DNA of 64,000 nucleotides from Heligmosomoides polygyrus polygyrus (GCA_947396885.1 OX377203.1:7998001-8062000), one strand, 5' to 3'. Positions 11,043 through 21,290 are shown, numbered from the stretch's first letter. Translations and numbers: made by a program. The notes: generated from the sequence alone by a model not told the origin.

Positions 11043-11301
11043 CTTCTTACGGAGCCCTGATGACTCACCATTCTCGCACCACCTGTGTCGCACAGCCAGC
11101 GTGTGGTGAGGCCCCCCGATTTCGGCAGGCCATAACTCGCTCAGGAATCTCATTTTGCGATTTTGACATCCATATTCGACATTCCGATCTCTTTCTAATG
11201 ATCCTGGCCTCAACTTGAAGTTCCATGGGAGATCGAAACCCTTCCCTACTTAGAAGAATGACCGATTCAATTTGAGAAGTGTCCAATTTGATGTGAAAAT
11301 T

Positions 11302-12029
11302 GTGTATTTGCTGTGAAGCCTGTAAGCCGGCCAGTATATTCGTATGGTCCACACCTCAAACAGTCGTCTCTGAGGAGAGATAGACGACCTCCGCTTGAGG
11401 TTTGAACGCCTTCCGCCAGCCGTTGTGCAGATGGATGCATGTAAGGACTTTTGGACAGTCGGCGCCTCCCCCGACTGCGCTACACACACAGCGATTTGTT
11501 TCTTTACAAGCTACTAGATGTGTACTGAATCCCTCTCCTCCAAGGATTTTTTCTAGGACCTCAAAAACAGCGTAAGACGGGGAGGATCTAATTCCGGAAG
11601 AGTTTCAGTGCAGTTCCGCTCTTTTTAACGGTTGAATCACCTTTTCAGAACGGGGTATGTTACAGTAGACGTCGGTTTTACGCTCTCCTACAGTACACTG
11701 TTAATTGTTTTTCTCGTTGAATTATGCCCAACGAACTGTGGTCAATCCTCGTAGAGGACTGAAGAAGGTCGAGGAAGAAGAATTATTCTTCACACTCTAA
11801 AATCTCCAAAAAGTTGACGAGGCGATGAAGATGTTTTGGTTGTAATATGTACTATGTGCTCTTTTTTTGTTTATAGTGCCCTGTCAGGCACCGGTGGCCA
11901 CCTGTCACTTCAGAAACGTCTTTGGTAAGTGATGTGGCATGACACTGTCACATCTGATTCAGGTTCCTGTGACGTCTCCAATTTTTGTAGTTTCGTGCAG
12001 AAAAAGCGAATAATTTATTTGTTGATACC
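11302..12029. other. No gene recognised; SINE-A head fragment near 11430-11495
   Basis: Around 11450 the plus strand reads CAGTCGGCGCCTCCCCCGA then CTGCGCTACAC, the reverse complement of the tRNA-like start of SINE-A, without the rest of the element. The remainder shows no open frame with recognisable content. CAGGTGACA-like sequence near 11900 resembles the RTE 3' tail next door. Confidence 0.35.
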
Positions 12030-12282
12030 CGTTACTGCCCTTTCCCGTGTCACCTGTCGTCGTCCTTTTAGTATAAGTGACTTACTCGACTAGGCGCCAG
12101 CAACGTCTGTATTCGTTCCTGTCGCGTGCCAAAGTAGCCCAGCAGGTCGCTTTCGCATGGAGTACACGAAGAGCGTGATACCTCTTGTTCGAAGAAGTGA
12201 TAGCGGGCAGTGGACTTTGGTCTAGTGACCGTCAGTGAAACGGCTAACATGACTGGTCCACCTAATTTTCCACGATCTACTT
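12030..12282 (-). pseudogene. RTE-type LINE 3' end, internally deleted
   Basis: On the minus strand it reads SRSWKIRWTSHVSRFTD, then, after a gap, LRVLHAKATCWATLARDRNE and YRRCWRLVE. These correspond to FRWAGHVMRFADTRW and LRVPRARRIHWSTLARDRDE of the neighbouring copy. About 40 codons between the blocks are missing. Its 3' tail (ACGACAGGTGACAC) points to lower coordinates. It abuts the next RTE copy back to back at about 12282. Confidence 0.6.
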
Positions 12283-13312
12283 GATTCACGACCAAGATCT
12301 CTCCATTCCACAACGACGTCGTCATCGATGTAAGGAGAGGGGTTCGGCAAGGGGATACCATATCCCCGAAGCTCTTCAGCGCCACCCTCGAAAACGTCAT
12401 GCGCGAACTAGAATGGGAAGACATGGGAGTGAAGGTCGGCGGCCGGCAACTACATCATCTTCGCTTCGCTGACGACATCGTGCTCATAACACCGAGCATC
12501 AGCCAGGCGAGCGAATGCTGGCCGACTTCGATCGTGTATGTGGGAACATTGGACTGCAGCTGGATCTTACGAAGACGATGTTCATGAGGAACGGATGGGT
12601 TTCTGATGCCCCATTCTCGCTCAACGGAACGAACATCTCCGAATGCTCCAGCTACGTGTATCTGGGTCGCGAAGTCAATATGGCCAACGACCAAGCGCCG
12701 GAGCTGAGCAGGAGGAAACGAGCGGCTTGGGGAGCTTTCAAGAGCGTCGAAGAAGTCGCGAGGAAGACGAACGTCCGACTCCGTGCCCACCCATTCGACT
12801 CTACCGTTCTTCCTGCTCTAACATACGCCTCAGAGGCCTGGGCTATACGAAAGCAGGATGAACACGCCATCAGTGTCGCGCAGCGTGGAATCGAGAGGAC
12901 GATGCTCGGAGTGACACGACTCACGCAAGTGAGAGAACGCCTCCGGAGTCCCGAGCTTCGCCGACGTTCGAAGATCATAGACGCTGTCGCGTGGGCCAAG
13001 TTTTCGAAAAGTTTTAGGTGGGCTGGCCACGTAATGCGCTTCGCAGACACCCGCTGGACGAGAGCCGTTACCGACTGGATTCCGCGGGATGTCAAGAGAA
13101 CACCGGGACGCCCACCAACGCGTTGGTCGGACGTCTTCATGAAAGCCCTGAACGACCGATATGACGCTCTTCGTGTCCCTCGAGCGAGGAGGATCCATTG
13201 GAGCACTCTGGCACGCGACAGGGACGAATGGAGACGCTGCTGGCGCCCGCTCGAGCAAGTCGATGATCAACGGGACGACAGGTGATGCAGGTGATACAGG
13301 TTATACTTGGTT
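12283..13312 (+). pseudogene. RTE-clade non-LTR retrotransposon, 5'-truncated, reverse transcriptase C-terminal part
   Basis: The frame opens with KISPFHNDVVIDVRRGVRQG (reverse transcriptase core), continues DTISPKLFSATLENVM and reaches the catalytic HLRFADDIVLIT at 12457-12492. A one-base loss near 12512 shifts the frame; the rest (12515-13285) reads MLADFDRVCGNIGLQLDLTK, then the RTE tail motifs FRWAGHVMRFADTRWTRAV, WIPRDVKRTPGRPPTRWSD and LARDRDEWRRCWRPLE before the stop. Endonuclease and most palm motifs are absent: a classic 5'-truncated LINE copy. The 3' end shows repeated GGTGATRCAG units, as RTE tails do. The copy is dead but its 256-codon frame is intact, so it is probably not ancient. 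Confidence 0.88.
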
Positions 13313-13467
13313 CTTTAGAGAGAAAAAGTGGTCGCAGAATATTACTGCACGGATCACAAGCAGCGCTGAGGTGCTGTCTTCGATAGCCTCAGGAGTTTTT
13401 ATACATACACTCTGCGGCACGACTCGTCGAGTGCAGTACCCCAAAATTCGCAAAATGAGGTGTTTTA

Positions 13468-13802
13468 GGCCTCGTGCATACATTCCGTCGCCGCGATGGA
13501 ATCGCGACGATGAGTTTTGTAGAGCGACTCGAAAAAATTTGAACTTCTCAGTGCTCGTCGCTTCGCTCATCGCGCTGCAAGGGAGCGTGACGGCGATCCG
13601 TCCAGGGCCAACGCTAAACACCGCGTGCAGCGCGAAAAAGTATGTCATGCCCGCGATGGGCGCGGGAAGCCATCGCGAACGTCGATCACCACTATTGCGG
13701 CGGCCGCGGCAAAGTTTCCTTTGACTATTCGACCGCGTGCGGCGGAATGGCCATAAACTGAGCGTCGCGATGGCGTCGCGACGATGGAAGTATGCCCCGG
13801 CC
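13468..13802. mobile_element. Harbinger-like MITE, 335 bp, TTA duplication
   Basis: Begins GGCCTCGTGCATACATTCC and ends GGAAGTATGCCCCGGCC, imperfect inverted ends. TTA precedes (13465-13467) and follows (13803-13805). The interior is rich in CGCGACGATGG-type inverted words. The right TTA also serves the next element. Confidence 0.6.
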
Positions 13803-13805
13803 TTA

Positions 13806-13924
13806 GGCCCCGTTTATACTTCGTCGCGGCGCGACGCGACGGCCACGCATTGATTCCAGATTGATCGATCGCGTCGTACAATCGATATGGCCTCTATTCG
13901 TGGCGACGAAGTATAAACGGGGCC
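13806..13924. mobile_element. Harbinger-like MITE, 119 bp, TTA duplication
   Basis: Begins GGCCCCGTTTATACTTCGTC and ends with the exact complement GACGAAGTATAAACGGGGCC. TTA flanks it at 13803-13805 and 13925-13927. A small non-autonomous element, presumably mobilised by a PIF/Harbinger transposase (3-bp TWA preference); the enzyme itself was not seen in the window. Confidence 0.75.
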
Positions 13925-13927
13925 TTA

Positions 13928-15044
13928 CGGTACTGTACAAATATGATGCATCGGTGCCGCATCGCGCAGGAAATCAATATTTATGTCGGTCATGGTGCCA
14001 CGCCGCATGGCGGCGCAAGCATAAACTACGCCATAGGGTACGATGAAGTGCTGAAGAATTGCTGAAGCGGCGAGCTGCTTACCGAGGACAACTATGAAGA
14101 GATCCATGGAGAGGCGAAGGCGGACTTTACTATGGAGAAATTTGAAGTTTTCTCAAGACAATCAATCACGCCGTTCAGCGTCGGACCGCATCGCACTCGA
14201 AATCGGTACGATGCGATTGATCGGGGTGGATTGGGGCACGTTATTGCTGCTCTAGTTGTCCTTTGCAGTGAACCCAAAAATATGTGCACAATTGCATGTG
14301 TGCAAGTGCACAATGGTGCGTGATCGCGTGACCGCGTCGCTAGCTGTTCGGAGGACAACTATGAAGAGATCCATGTAGAGTCGTCCGAAACAGCGCAACG
14401 CGATGGGATGCATCGCTCCGCTCGAATCGCGTCGCCCAGCAATGGAAGGATAAATGGGGCTTTAAAGGCCACAGAGATTCTGCGATCTTATTTGTCCTAT
14501 TGCGCATAAGCCGACGCGCACCATGGATGCTCCGCGACCAATTATGAACGTGCGCGAGCTCTCGTCAGTTTCCTGTCTGTGTTCGTCCGGGACAGTCCTC
14601 CCTTCCACCTTCCGCTGGCACAGCTGATCTGCTTCTGTCACCGTCGATCGTCTTCTGGTCAAAGCTCCATCCAAGGCACTGGGACCGCAATGCGATGCCA
14701 CTAGAGGACTAGAGGATCTACGCCAGCATGGACGTGGGAAAGGAGCTGATCGTGACTGTTAGAGTAGGGCACCGCTTCTTGAGTACATTCAAGCAAGATC
14801 TCTCCCAATGTTTGGTTATTAGCAAACTGATATAACATCATGTGGAAGGTTCCATAGAAGGTTGGTTGAATCCAATACAAGGTAGCACGCTTGGAGCAGC
14901 AAGACTTCATGCAGTAGGGATCGCATAACAGGCAGGGTGAGCAGTAGCGTGTCGTAGTAGCGATCCGCCACACAACGGGCGTCGTCGGGCGTGGGCCATC
15001 GTTATCCGATGCGGGTGAGTTCGAGCCCTGGGCACGACAATCCC
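13928..15044. other. Non-coding; repeated 24-bp word and MITE debris
   Basis: AGGACAACTATGAAGAGATCCATG occurs at about 14087 and again at 14352, flanking sequence with further GGGGCTTTAAAGGCC and CATAAAC-type MITE ends. A tRNA-like T-arm (GAGTTCGAGCCC, about 15012) lies at the right. No credible gene found. Confidence 0.4.
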
Positions 15045-15675
15045 TACTGGATACGTGGGCTCCCACGAACTCATTGAGGAGCAGCAGAGGTCTTGCCTGG
15101 AGATCTGTTCTTTCCTTATTATAGGGAAAACGATCCGTTTCGCGACCGGGTAACTACCTGCGACGAAAAACGAATCGTGGACGACAATCAAAGAAGATCA
15201 GCGCAACGGCTGGATAAGGAAGAACCTCTGAAACACTTCCCCAAACTTAGTCTTCATCCGAGGAAGGTCATGCTCACTGTCTGGTGCAAGTTGCACTAAC
15301 CACTACGACTACTTGAAACCTGAGGCCGGATTCGTCAACGACATACGTAACTTTAACGGAGAATTTTGAGCGAAATGCTCACATAACGCGGCTTATCGCT
15401 CACCATATCGCTTGATAAGCCGCGTTATTTGAGCTTTTCGCTACAGTTCTCCGTTAAAGTTAGGTAAGTCGTTGATGAATCCGGCCCTTGGTGAAACCAC
15501 ACGGCAGAGAGGTACTGGCGTGAGTTTGACGTGGTTCACCAAAAGTTGCTTGAAATGCGTCCTACACTGGCGAATTGGAGACGACCGATTCTTCTCGATG
15601 ACAATGCCCGTCCGCATATCTCGAAGCTGAACATCCAAAAATTAAGTCACTTGAGGTATGGTGTCCACCCGCATT
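15045..15675 (+). pseudogene. Mariner transposase fragment split by MITE-A
   Basis: Left part (15045-15298) reads SHELIEEQQRSCLEIC, then, after a frameshift, YYRENDPFRDRVTTCDEKR with the first catalytic aspartate and SAQRLDKEEPLKHFPK. Right part (from about 15490) reads YWREFDVVHQKLLEMRPTLA, then PILLDDNARPHIS with the second aspartate and LNIQKLSHLRYGV. The two parts are consecutive in a normal mariner protein; the gap holds a MITE-A insertion at the LKPGET codons. The C-terminus with the third aspartate is lost. Confidence 0.8.
15322..15488. mobile_element. MITE-A copy 1, inside a mariner fragment
   Basis: GGCCGGATTCGTCAACGAC at the left mirrors GTCGTTGATGAATCCGGCC at the right; the centre has CGGCTTATCGCTCACCATA facing CGCTTGATAAGCCGCG. 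The insertion breaks the mariner reading between CTTGAAACCT and GGTGAAACC, so it is younger than that mariner. Confidence 0.75.
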
Positions 15676-16599
15676 CGCTTATTTACCACGGGTGGGTAAG
15701 GTATATATGCTGCGTTTCTCGCTTCTATCCCGAATAACCCCGGGTTTAATCGTTGATGAGTCTGGCCTGTGGTGTCTTCCAGTTGCCCTTTGGCCAATTA
15801 TTTCCCAATTGTTCTCAACCCGGAAGTCGACAGAAGTATCCCATCGAGAATTGCCTTAGAGGAAACTCTCGTTTTCTCACATGCACTATGCCCCCTTACC
15901 TTGCTCTTGTGGTGGCTCCATTTGGCGAATTGGCTGAGTCAGGCGCCTACGTGGAAAAAGTCCGGCAGCGAACAAAGCGCTCCAGTTCACTGGCCACGAA
16001 CATTGGCCAAGGTGCTGTGTGTAACTGCCACTGAATTCCACACACTCACCGAATGACTGATACGACCGTATCACTGAGTCGGTGATTATCAGGGAAGAAG
16101 ACCGAACACTCAGGCAGCTCAAGGTGACACGCATGATGGCAAATTAAAACAACAACACACCAGTGCACACACACACACGAGCAGGCTTTTTGTCGCCGAA
16201 AAAATGACCGGTTTTGAGTGGCATTTGATGCATTTGGATGTTTGCATGAAGGAATGATAAGGAAGTGGATCTGATTCATATAAGTGAAAGAGGAGGTTTT
16301 AAGGCAGAAGAAGCATTGGTATGTTGTGTACGCAAAGGAAATCGTTTACACTGCATCTGTATCTAATTACAAAGTCTTGAGCGGAACTCAGGTCTGAAGA
16401 AGAAGAAGAAACTTTACGCGGACCTACACTTTTCAATAAAAGATGTTTCGTAAATCGCCCATTATTTTTGCGAAGACAATACTCTTTGCTAGATAGCGAC
16501 AAAATAAAAAAATAGAACCTACACGTTTTAGTCATGCAGAATGTTAAAGATGTAAATGAAGTTCTAAATATCGGCAAATATTTTTGCGACGTTGTAGTA
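15676..16599. other. No gene recognised
   Basis: Contains a second GTTGATGAGTCTGGCC (about 15753), a stray MITE-A-like end, an imperfect inverted repeat at 16050-16075 (GATACGACCGTATC), a short CA run near 16165 and two copies of a TTTTTGCGA motif before the mariner at 16600. No coding homology seen. Confidence 0.35.
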
Positions 16600-17862
16600 T
16601 TAGGTTGGAAAAAAAAGTCTCTTCACACTTCGAAATTTTTTTTACCCTTCCCCTTGTAAACGCACTAGCCAACGTTGATTGCTGATTTCGTAATCCTATC
16701 ACACTTGTCTACCGTTCGCACGCGAACACAGGTTAAGACTCTTCTTGTAATTCGTTATCCATCCAATCTTCCGAACTCAATGCCAGATCTACCTCATGGC
16801 CGTTTTCAGCACGGCATTCTTCATGAATTCATTAAAGAATCCACAGCACGTCGGGCAGCAGACCAAATTAACCACATATATGGCTTGGCATCTACTACTC
16901 ATCGCGCCTGTTACGAGTGGTTCGGAAAGTCTTTAAAGGGAAATTATTCACTGAGGGCAAAGCATGGTCAGGAAGGCCAACTGGATTGGACGACAGTGAA
17001 CTACACCATCTTCTTCGTACCGATAGTTGGCAGACGACACGTCAGCTGGCAGATAAGCTCGAAGTGTCTCATAGGATAGTGGGGATCCATCTGAAGAATC
17101 TTGGCTTTCATGGAAATTTGGAGCTTGGATTCCACATGCCCTGTCAGACACTCAGAAAGGTCAACGGCTCTCCATCGCTGCTTCTCTTCTGTCCAGATAA
17201 GGAAGAAAATCGTTTCTTCCGCGGATTGTGACAGGCGAAGAGTCCTGGGTTCAGTATGCCAACATCCGAAGAAAAAGACAATGGATGCAAGAACGAGAGA
17301 ACCCTAAGCCTGATCTCAAGCCCAATGTTCACGAACGGAAGATTCTCTTGAGTGTTTGGTGGATATCAGAGGAGTGATTTATCGGCAAACTCTCAGAAGT
17401 GGAGAGACACTTACTGCTGCCACATACAGTGGCCAACTCCACAAAGTCTTCGCAACTCTCCAAGAAAACAGGCCCGAGACGTCAAAGGTGATGATCCTGC
17501 ATGACGATGCAAAGCCACATGTTGCAAGACTCACAAGAAAAACAATAAAGGAGCTTTGCTGGGAGGTATGCCACATCCACCGTATAGCCCTGAACTCGCC
17601 CTTACCGAATGCCATTTCTTCCGTGCTCTCAAGCAAGAAATTGGAAAGAAATATTTTGAAGAGGATGAAGACGTCAAAAATTGGATTCAGCAATGGTTCG
17701 ACTCCAGAACTGCAGTCTTTTAAGCGAGAGGAATTGGAAAATCACCCAGTCTTTGGAGAAGTGTAGTGGAACAAAATGGAGTTTATCTCAGTTGATTTGA
17801 CCTTGTAGTTGTGAAGTAATAAATCTTTGAAAAAAAAATGAAAAGACTTTTTTTCCAACCTA
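16600..17862 (+). mobile_element. Full-length mariner, family 2
   Basis: Inverted ends TTAGGTTGGAAAAAA and its complement CTTTTTTTCCAACCTA bound about 1.26 kb, the normal mariner length. TA lies just outside on both sides. It encodes a frameshifted transposase on the plus strand and is followed 70 bp later by a different mariner in the same orientation. Confidence 0.85.
16781..17766 (+). pseudogene. Mariner transposase, family 2, multiply frameshifted
   Basis: Begins MPDLPHGRFQHGILHEFIKE, a mariner N-terminus. It shifts frame near 16917 (RTDSWQTTRQLADKLEVSHR, helix-turn-helix), again near 17230 (RIVTGEESWVQYANIRRKRQ) and near 17570. Catalytic positions: GEESW in place of the usual DEKW, MILHDDAKPHVAR with the second aspartate, and PELALTECHFF where the third aspartate is glutamate. 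Two of three acidic residues differ from DD34D, so this is either a decayed copy or a DDE-like variant. At least three frame breaks make it inactive. Confidence 0.8.
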
Positions 17863-17933
17863 TATTATAGCTCCAGTGATCAGAAAATTCAACAGGGACC
17901 TTCTAGAGTTCAAAGAAGTGTGCTGTAAAGCTA

Positions 17934-19215
17934 TTAGGTTGTAACGAATTAAATGGCACTGGCTCGCGCCATTTTTTGGCGCGTATTTACGCGTTTGATC
18001 AAGAACAAACCGTGACATGTGGCATATCATTTAGAAGCGCAAACTTTGCTCTACCGGTGAGTACCAAATTTTCTATGTAAAAGTGGGAAAACTTTAGAGT
18101 TTTATTGACTTTTTTTGCAGATGGACAAAAGGGTAATCCGAGGCATTTACTTGTATGAATTCAAGCTTGGCACAGCAGCTAAGGAGGCGGACGAGAAGAT
18201 CAACGCCAATTCGGTCAAGGATGTTCCACAATTCGGACGGCGTATCGTTGGTATCAGAAGTTCCGGAATGGAGATGAGAGCTTGGAAGAACATGAAGGTC
18301 GTGGGAGGCATAGTGATGTTGATGAGGACAAGCTGAGAGATGTGGTAGAGGAGGATCCACACAAAGGTACCAGGGAGATAGCGAAGGTTCTTGGCGTCAG
18401 TCACAACACAGCTGCCCGGCATCTGAAGGAAATTGGAAAGACCAAAAAGCTGGAAAGATGGGTGCCTCACGAGCTTTCTGAGGAGCAAAGAAATCGACGA
18501 TATGAGATCTCGTTCGCACTGCTTCTACGGAACGAAACGGACCCATTCCTTGATCGCATCGTAGCCTGTGACGAGAAATGGATAATGTACGACATCAGGC
18601 GACGATCGGCACAGTGGGTGGACAGCGATGAGAGCCCCAAGGTTTCTGCGAAGCCGGAATTGCACAAAAAGAAAGTAGTGGTGACAGTATGGTGGTGTTC
18701 GCTGGGAATTATTCACCACAGCTTCCTCGCTCCCGGTGAATCCATCACGGCAGAGAAGTACTGCATTGAAATTGAAGAAATGATGAAAAAGTTGAAGGAT
18801 CTCCGGCCGGCCTTGGTAAACCGAAGGCGAGTTCTCCTTCTGCACGACAATGCTCGCCCCATGTAGCACGAATGACGTTGCAGAAATTGAATGAGCTGAG
18901 CACTGAAACTCTACCACATCCTCCGTTTTCTCCCGACCTCTCCCCAACAGACTACCATTTCTTCAAGCATCTTGGCGACTTCTTGGAAGGGAAAATATTC
19001 AAATACCAACAGGATGCCCAAAGTGCCTTCGAAGATTTCGTCAATTCCAGAACTTCTGATTTTTATGCTACTGGGATAAAAAAGCCTCTGTCACGTTGGC
19101 AAAGATGTGTAGAATCAGAAGGTTTTCATTTCGATTGATAAACTTGCCTACAAGCCGAGATAATAACTGTTTAAATTTACAGTGGTTCAGTGCCATTTAT
19201 TTCGTTACAACCTAA
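17934..19215 (+). mobile_element. Full-length mariner, family 3
   Basis: TTAGGTTGTAACGAATTAAA at the left mirrors ATTTCGTTACAACCTAA at the right, with TA at 17932-17933 and 19216-19217. Length 1,282 bp, typical of intact mariners. Encodes an almost complete transposase with two frame breaks. Confidence 0.9.
18121..19138 (+). pseudogene. Mariner transposase, family 3, near-complete with two frame breaks
   Basis: Starts MDKRVIRGIYLYEFKLG. It shifts near 18250 to the frame reading EEHEGRGRHSDVDEDKLRD, then GVSHNTAARHLKEIGK (second helix-turn-helix) and ERWVPHELSEEQRNRRYE. First aspartate in RIVACDEKWIMYD, second in VLLLHDNARP; a one-base loss at about 18860 then shifts to LPHPPFSPDLSPTDYHFF with the third aspartate intact, ending EGFHFD. 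All three catalytic aspartates are present, so this copy died recently, by single-base losses only. Confidence 0.88.
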
Positions 19216-19237
19216 TATATCACACACTAGAGATCTA

Positions 19238-19451
19238 GCAATCAATTTCTACAAATCAGCCATTTTTTTGCGAGACTATGGTACTTACCGGATATTTATG
19301 ACAGCAATACAATAAAGCAATAAAGCAGACAAAAGGCTTTAAACTTTTAAATAATGAAGTTATGTGAACATTTGCCGGGAGGAACTGATACCATTATTAA
19401 AACAGAACAATAAAAATTAATATGTAACGTAATGCTCCACAGAAGAGATCT
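19238..19451. repeat. Direct repeat of 20523-20711, left copy
   Basis: TTTTGCGAGACTATGGTACT, TACCGGATATTTATGACAG and TAAAGCAGACAAAAGGC recur in the same order at 20523-20711, both ending GCTCCACAGAAGAGATCT. The left copy has an extra ~24 bp (AAAACAGAACAATAAAAAT). Confidence 0.7.
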
Positions 19452-20221
19452 ACCACTACATAACTGAGTTAGCCGCCCGCCCTGTAGATGATGAGGCGTA
19501 TCTCACAGAGGTTAGAAACCTGCCGCAGACACGCCTCATCCAACCTCTTGGGATCTCGTGGAACCCCATGCGACGCCTCTGCGTACCTCGCGCAGGCAAC
19601 GTTTGTCGTTCAACATGGGGGTGTTGTTGCAGCAGAGGAAGCGCAGCCTCCTCCTGCTTGACACAACGGCAACTGCGAGCCTTTCTGAGCGCCTGGATGC
19701 AGAAGAGAGGTCCTTTTCGTCGCGCAACAAGCTTCTGAAGTGAGAAGAGATGATACCGAGTCGGGTGTCGAGCGGCCGCTTGGAAAACAAGGAAGTGGGC
19801 CAGGAGTTGAGACCAGATAGATGGTGGACGGAAGGTGGGGGGGGGGGGGTAGAAAGAGCAATAAAGGCGGATCAGGATTTAGATCCAGTAAGAAGAAACG
19901 AGTGAATGGGAACCTGGTGTCCGGATTTGAAGGCGTGTCAACAACATCCGGTGACGCAAGCTGTTTGGAATGAGAACGGTTGCGGAGGAGCAACCTGAGG
20001 GCAGAAGTACTGCGCAGCACAAACCAAAGGCGTTACTGGACGGTTTACATTGGGTCCAATCCAAAATCTTCGGGTTGATTCGGATAACGCTATTTTGGCG
20101 GACTCCGGATTTTTGGATGATTCGGATAACGACAATTTCGGGTGCCCCGGATTTTTGAATTATTCGGATACGGGCAGTTTCGCGGACCTCAGATTTTTGG
20201 ATCATTCGGATCGGGTTATCC
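19452..20221. other. No gene recognised; ATTCGGAT iterations
   Basis: Holds a G-run (about 19838) and, at 20060-20215, four imperfect copies of a unit with GGATTTTTGGATGATTCGGAT spaced by about 50 bp. The open frames here are short and unrelated to known proteins. Confidence 0.35.
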
Positions 20222-20522
20222 GAATCGGATAAAGGATAAAGGACGGCATTACTCAATCCCTTTTGGGATGCGCCACGCATACTACTTCTACGGGATGTCG
20301 TAGAGGCGAAATGAATACGTATTTGGCCATACAATGACTTGCGGTGGCCAGCCGATGAACAAGTCAGCGCTTTATCCTTCCCAGAAATGTCTGGTACCAA
20401 TTCACCGACCCCGGAGGGATGGAAGGCTTGGTTGGCCTGGGCGGGAAATCCGAACCAGGAACCTGGTATCGGGTGCACGCGACAGCCGCGCCTCCTCCGA
20501 CTGCGTTACACGCGCCCAGATC
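20222..20522 (-). repeat. SINE-A copy, near-complete
   Basis: Minus-strand reading: GTGTAACGCAGTCGGAGGAGG (A-box-like), AGGTTCCTGGTTCGGATTTC (B-box-like), body with CATCGGCTGGCCACCGCAAG, then GTAGTATGCGTGGCGCATCC and a tail of TTTATCC repeats. The tail iteration at 20222-20240 is the usual SINE 3' microsatellite. Confidence 0.75.
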
Positions 20523-20711
20523 AAGCAATAAATTTCTATAAATCGGCGATTTTTGCGAGACTATGGTACTTACCGGATATTTGTAACAGCAATACAATAA
20601 AGCAATAAAGCAGACAAAAGCTTTAAACTTTTAAATAATGAAGTCATGTGAATAATTGCTGGGAGGAACTGGTACCATTATGTAACGTAATGCTCCACAG
20701 AAGAGATCTTA
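20523..20711. repeat. Direct repeat of 19238-19451, right copy
   Basis: Starts exactly where SINE-A ends. See the left copy for shared words. The SINE and the 19452-20221 segment lie between the two copies. Confidence 0.7.
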
Positions 20712-20719
20712 CATAAAAT

Positions 20720-21110
20720 ATTCCGCAAATCGGTCACTATTTTCGCGACGCTATGACTCTTCTCTGGTTGTTGACGCTGCCGTCATAACGAAAAATGATG
20801 GCTCTTTGAGCAAAATCTACACATTTGGATGCATAAGCACAATAGAGACCCGACGGAAAAGCTTCCATGACTCGGCCGCTATTTTCGCGACAGATTAGAC
20901 CCGATGGAAAAGCTTCTATGAATCGGCTACTATTTTCGCGACAGTATGGCGCTTCACCAAGTGATACTGACAAACGCTGAATTAGCAGAGAAATGACTTT
21001 GAGAGATTTCTGAGTAGAAATTAAATTTTTTAAGTGATGTGAATTAATTTTGAGTTCCAAAAGAAAGCGCTACAAATTGGTCATTATTTTTGCGACACTG
21101 TGACTGCTTA
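20720..21110. repeat. Cluster of short repeats ending TTTTCGCGACA
   Basis: A unit CCCGAYGGAAAAGCTTCYATG followed by CGGCYRCTATTTTCGCGACAG is tandemly doubled at 20849 and 20900 (51-bp step), with related pieces at 20735 and 21075. The motif also occurs singly at 16560, 19255, 20545 and 53720. Confidence 0.5.
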
Positions 21111-21118
21111 CCAGGGAG

Positions 21119-21290
21119 GGGGGTCGGATTCATCAACGACTTATAGCAATTTAACAGAGGAAATTTACAGCTGAAATCCCTGATAGCGCGGTTTATCAAG
21201 CGATATGGTGAGCGATAAGCCGCGTTATCTGAATTTTCCGCTGTGAATTCTCTGTTAAAGTTATGTAAGTCGTTGATGAATCCGACCCCA
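21119..21290. mobile_element. MITE-A copy 2
   Basis: GGGTCGGATTCATCAACGAC faces GTCGTTGATGAATCCGACCC. The interior has GCGGTTTATCAAGCGATA facing GCGATAAGCCGCG, as in the other copies. About 170 bp, complete, without a nested insertion. Confidence 0.75.

Larger units (their letters stand above)
10270..11301. mobile_element. FB-C foldback element, copy 1 (composite)
   Basis: Left end ATTTTCACATTCAACTGGACA and right end, reverse-complemented, ATTTTCACATCAAATTGGACA form inverted termini 1 kb apart. Inside are a MITE-B palindrome (10445-10582), the family core palindrome (10715-10960; TTGATTG...CAATCAAATGAAAATCGC) and a tRNA-like unit (10958-11042). Four further copies are at 22558, 40590, 42012 and 45091. 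No transposase is encoded. Confidence 0.65.

Noticed and set aside
12652..13270. Long minus-strand open frames across the RTE copy
   Set aside because: They are antisense to the clear RTE reverse transcriptase tail; high GC gives open frames on both strands. The plus-strand frame has the family motifs.
18115..18120. Intron acceptor TTTTTTGCAG before the mariner start codon
   Set aside because: Mariner genes lack introns and the ATG at 18121 fits the family N-terminus; the T-run is probably untranslated leader.
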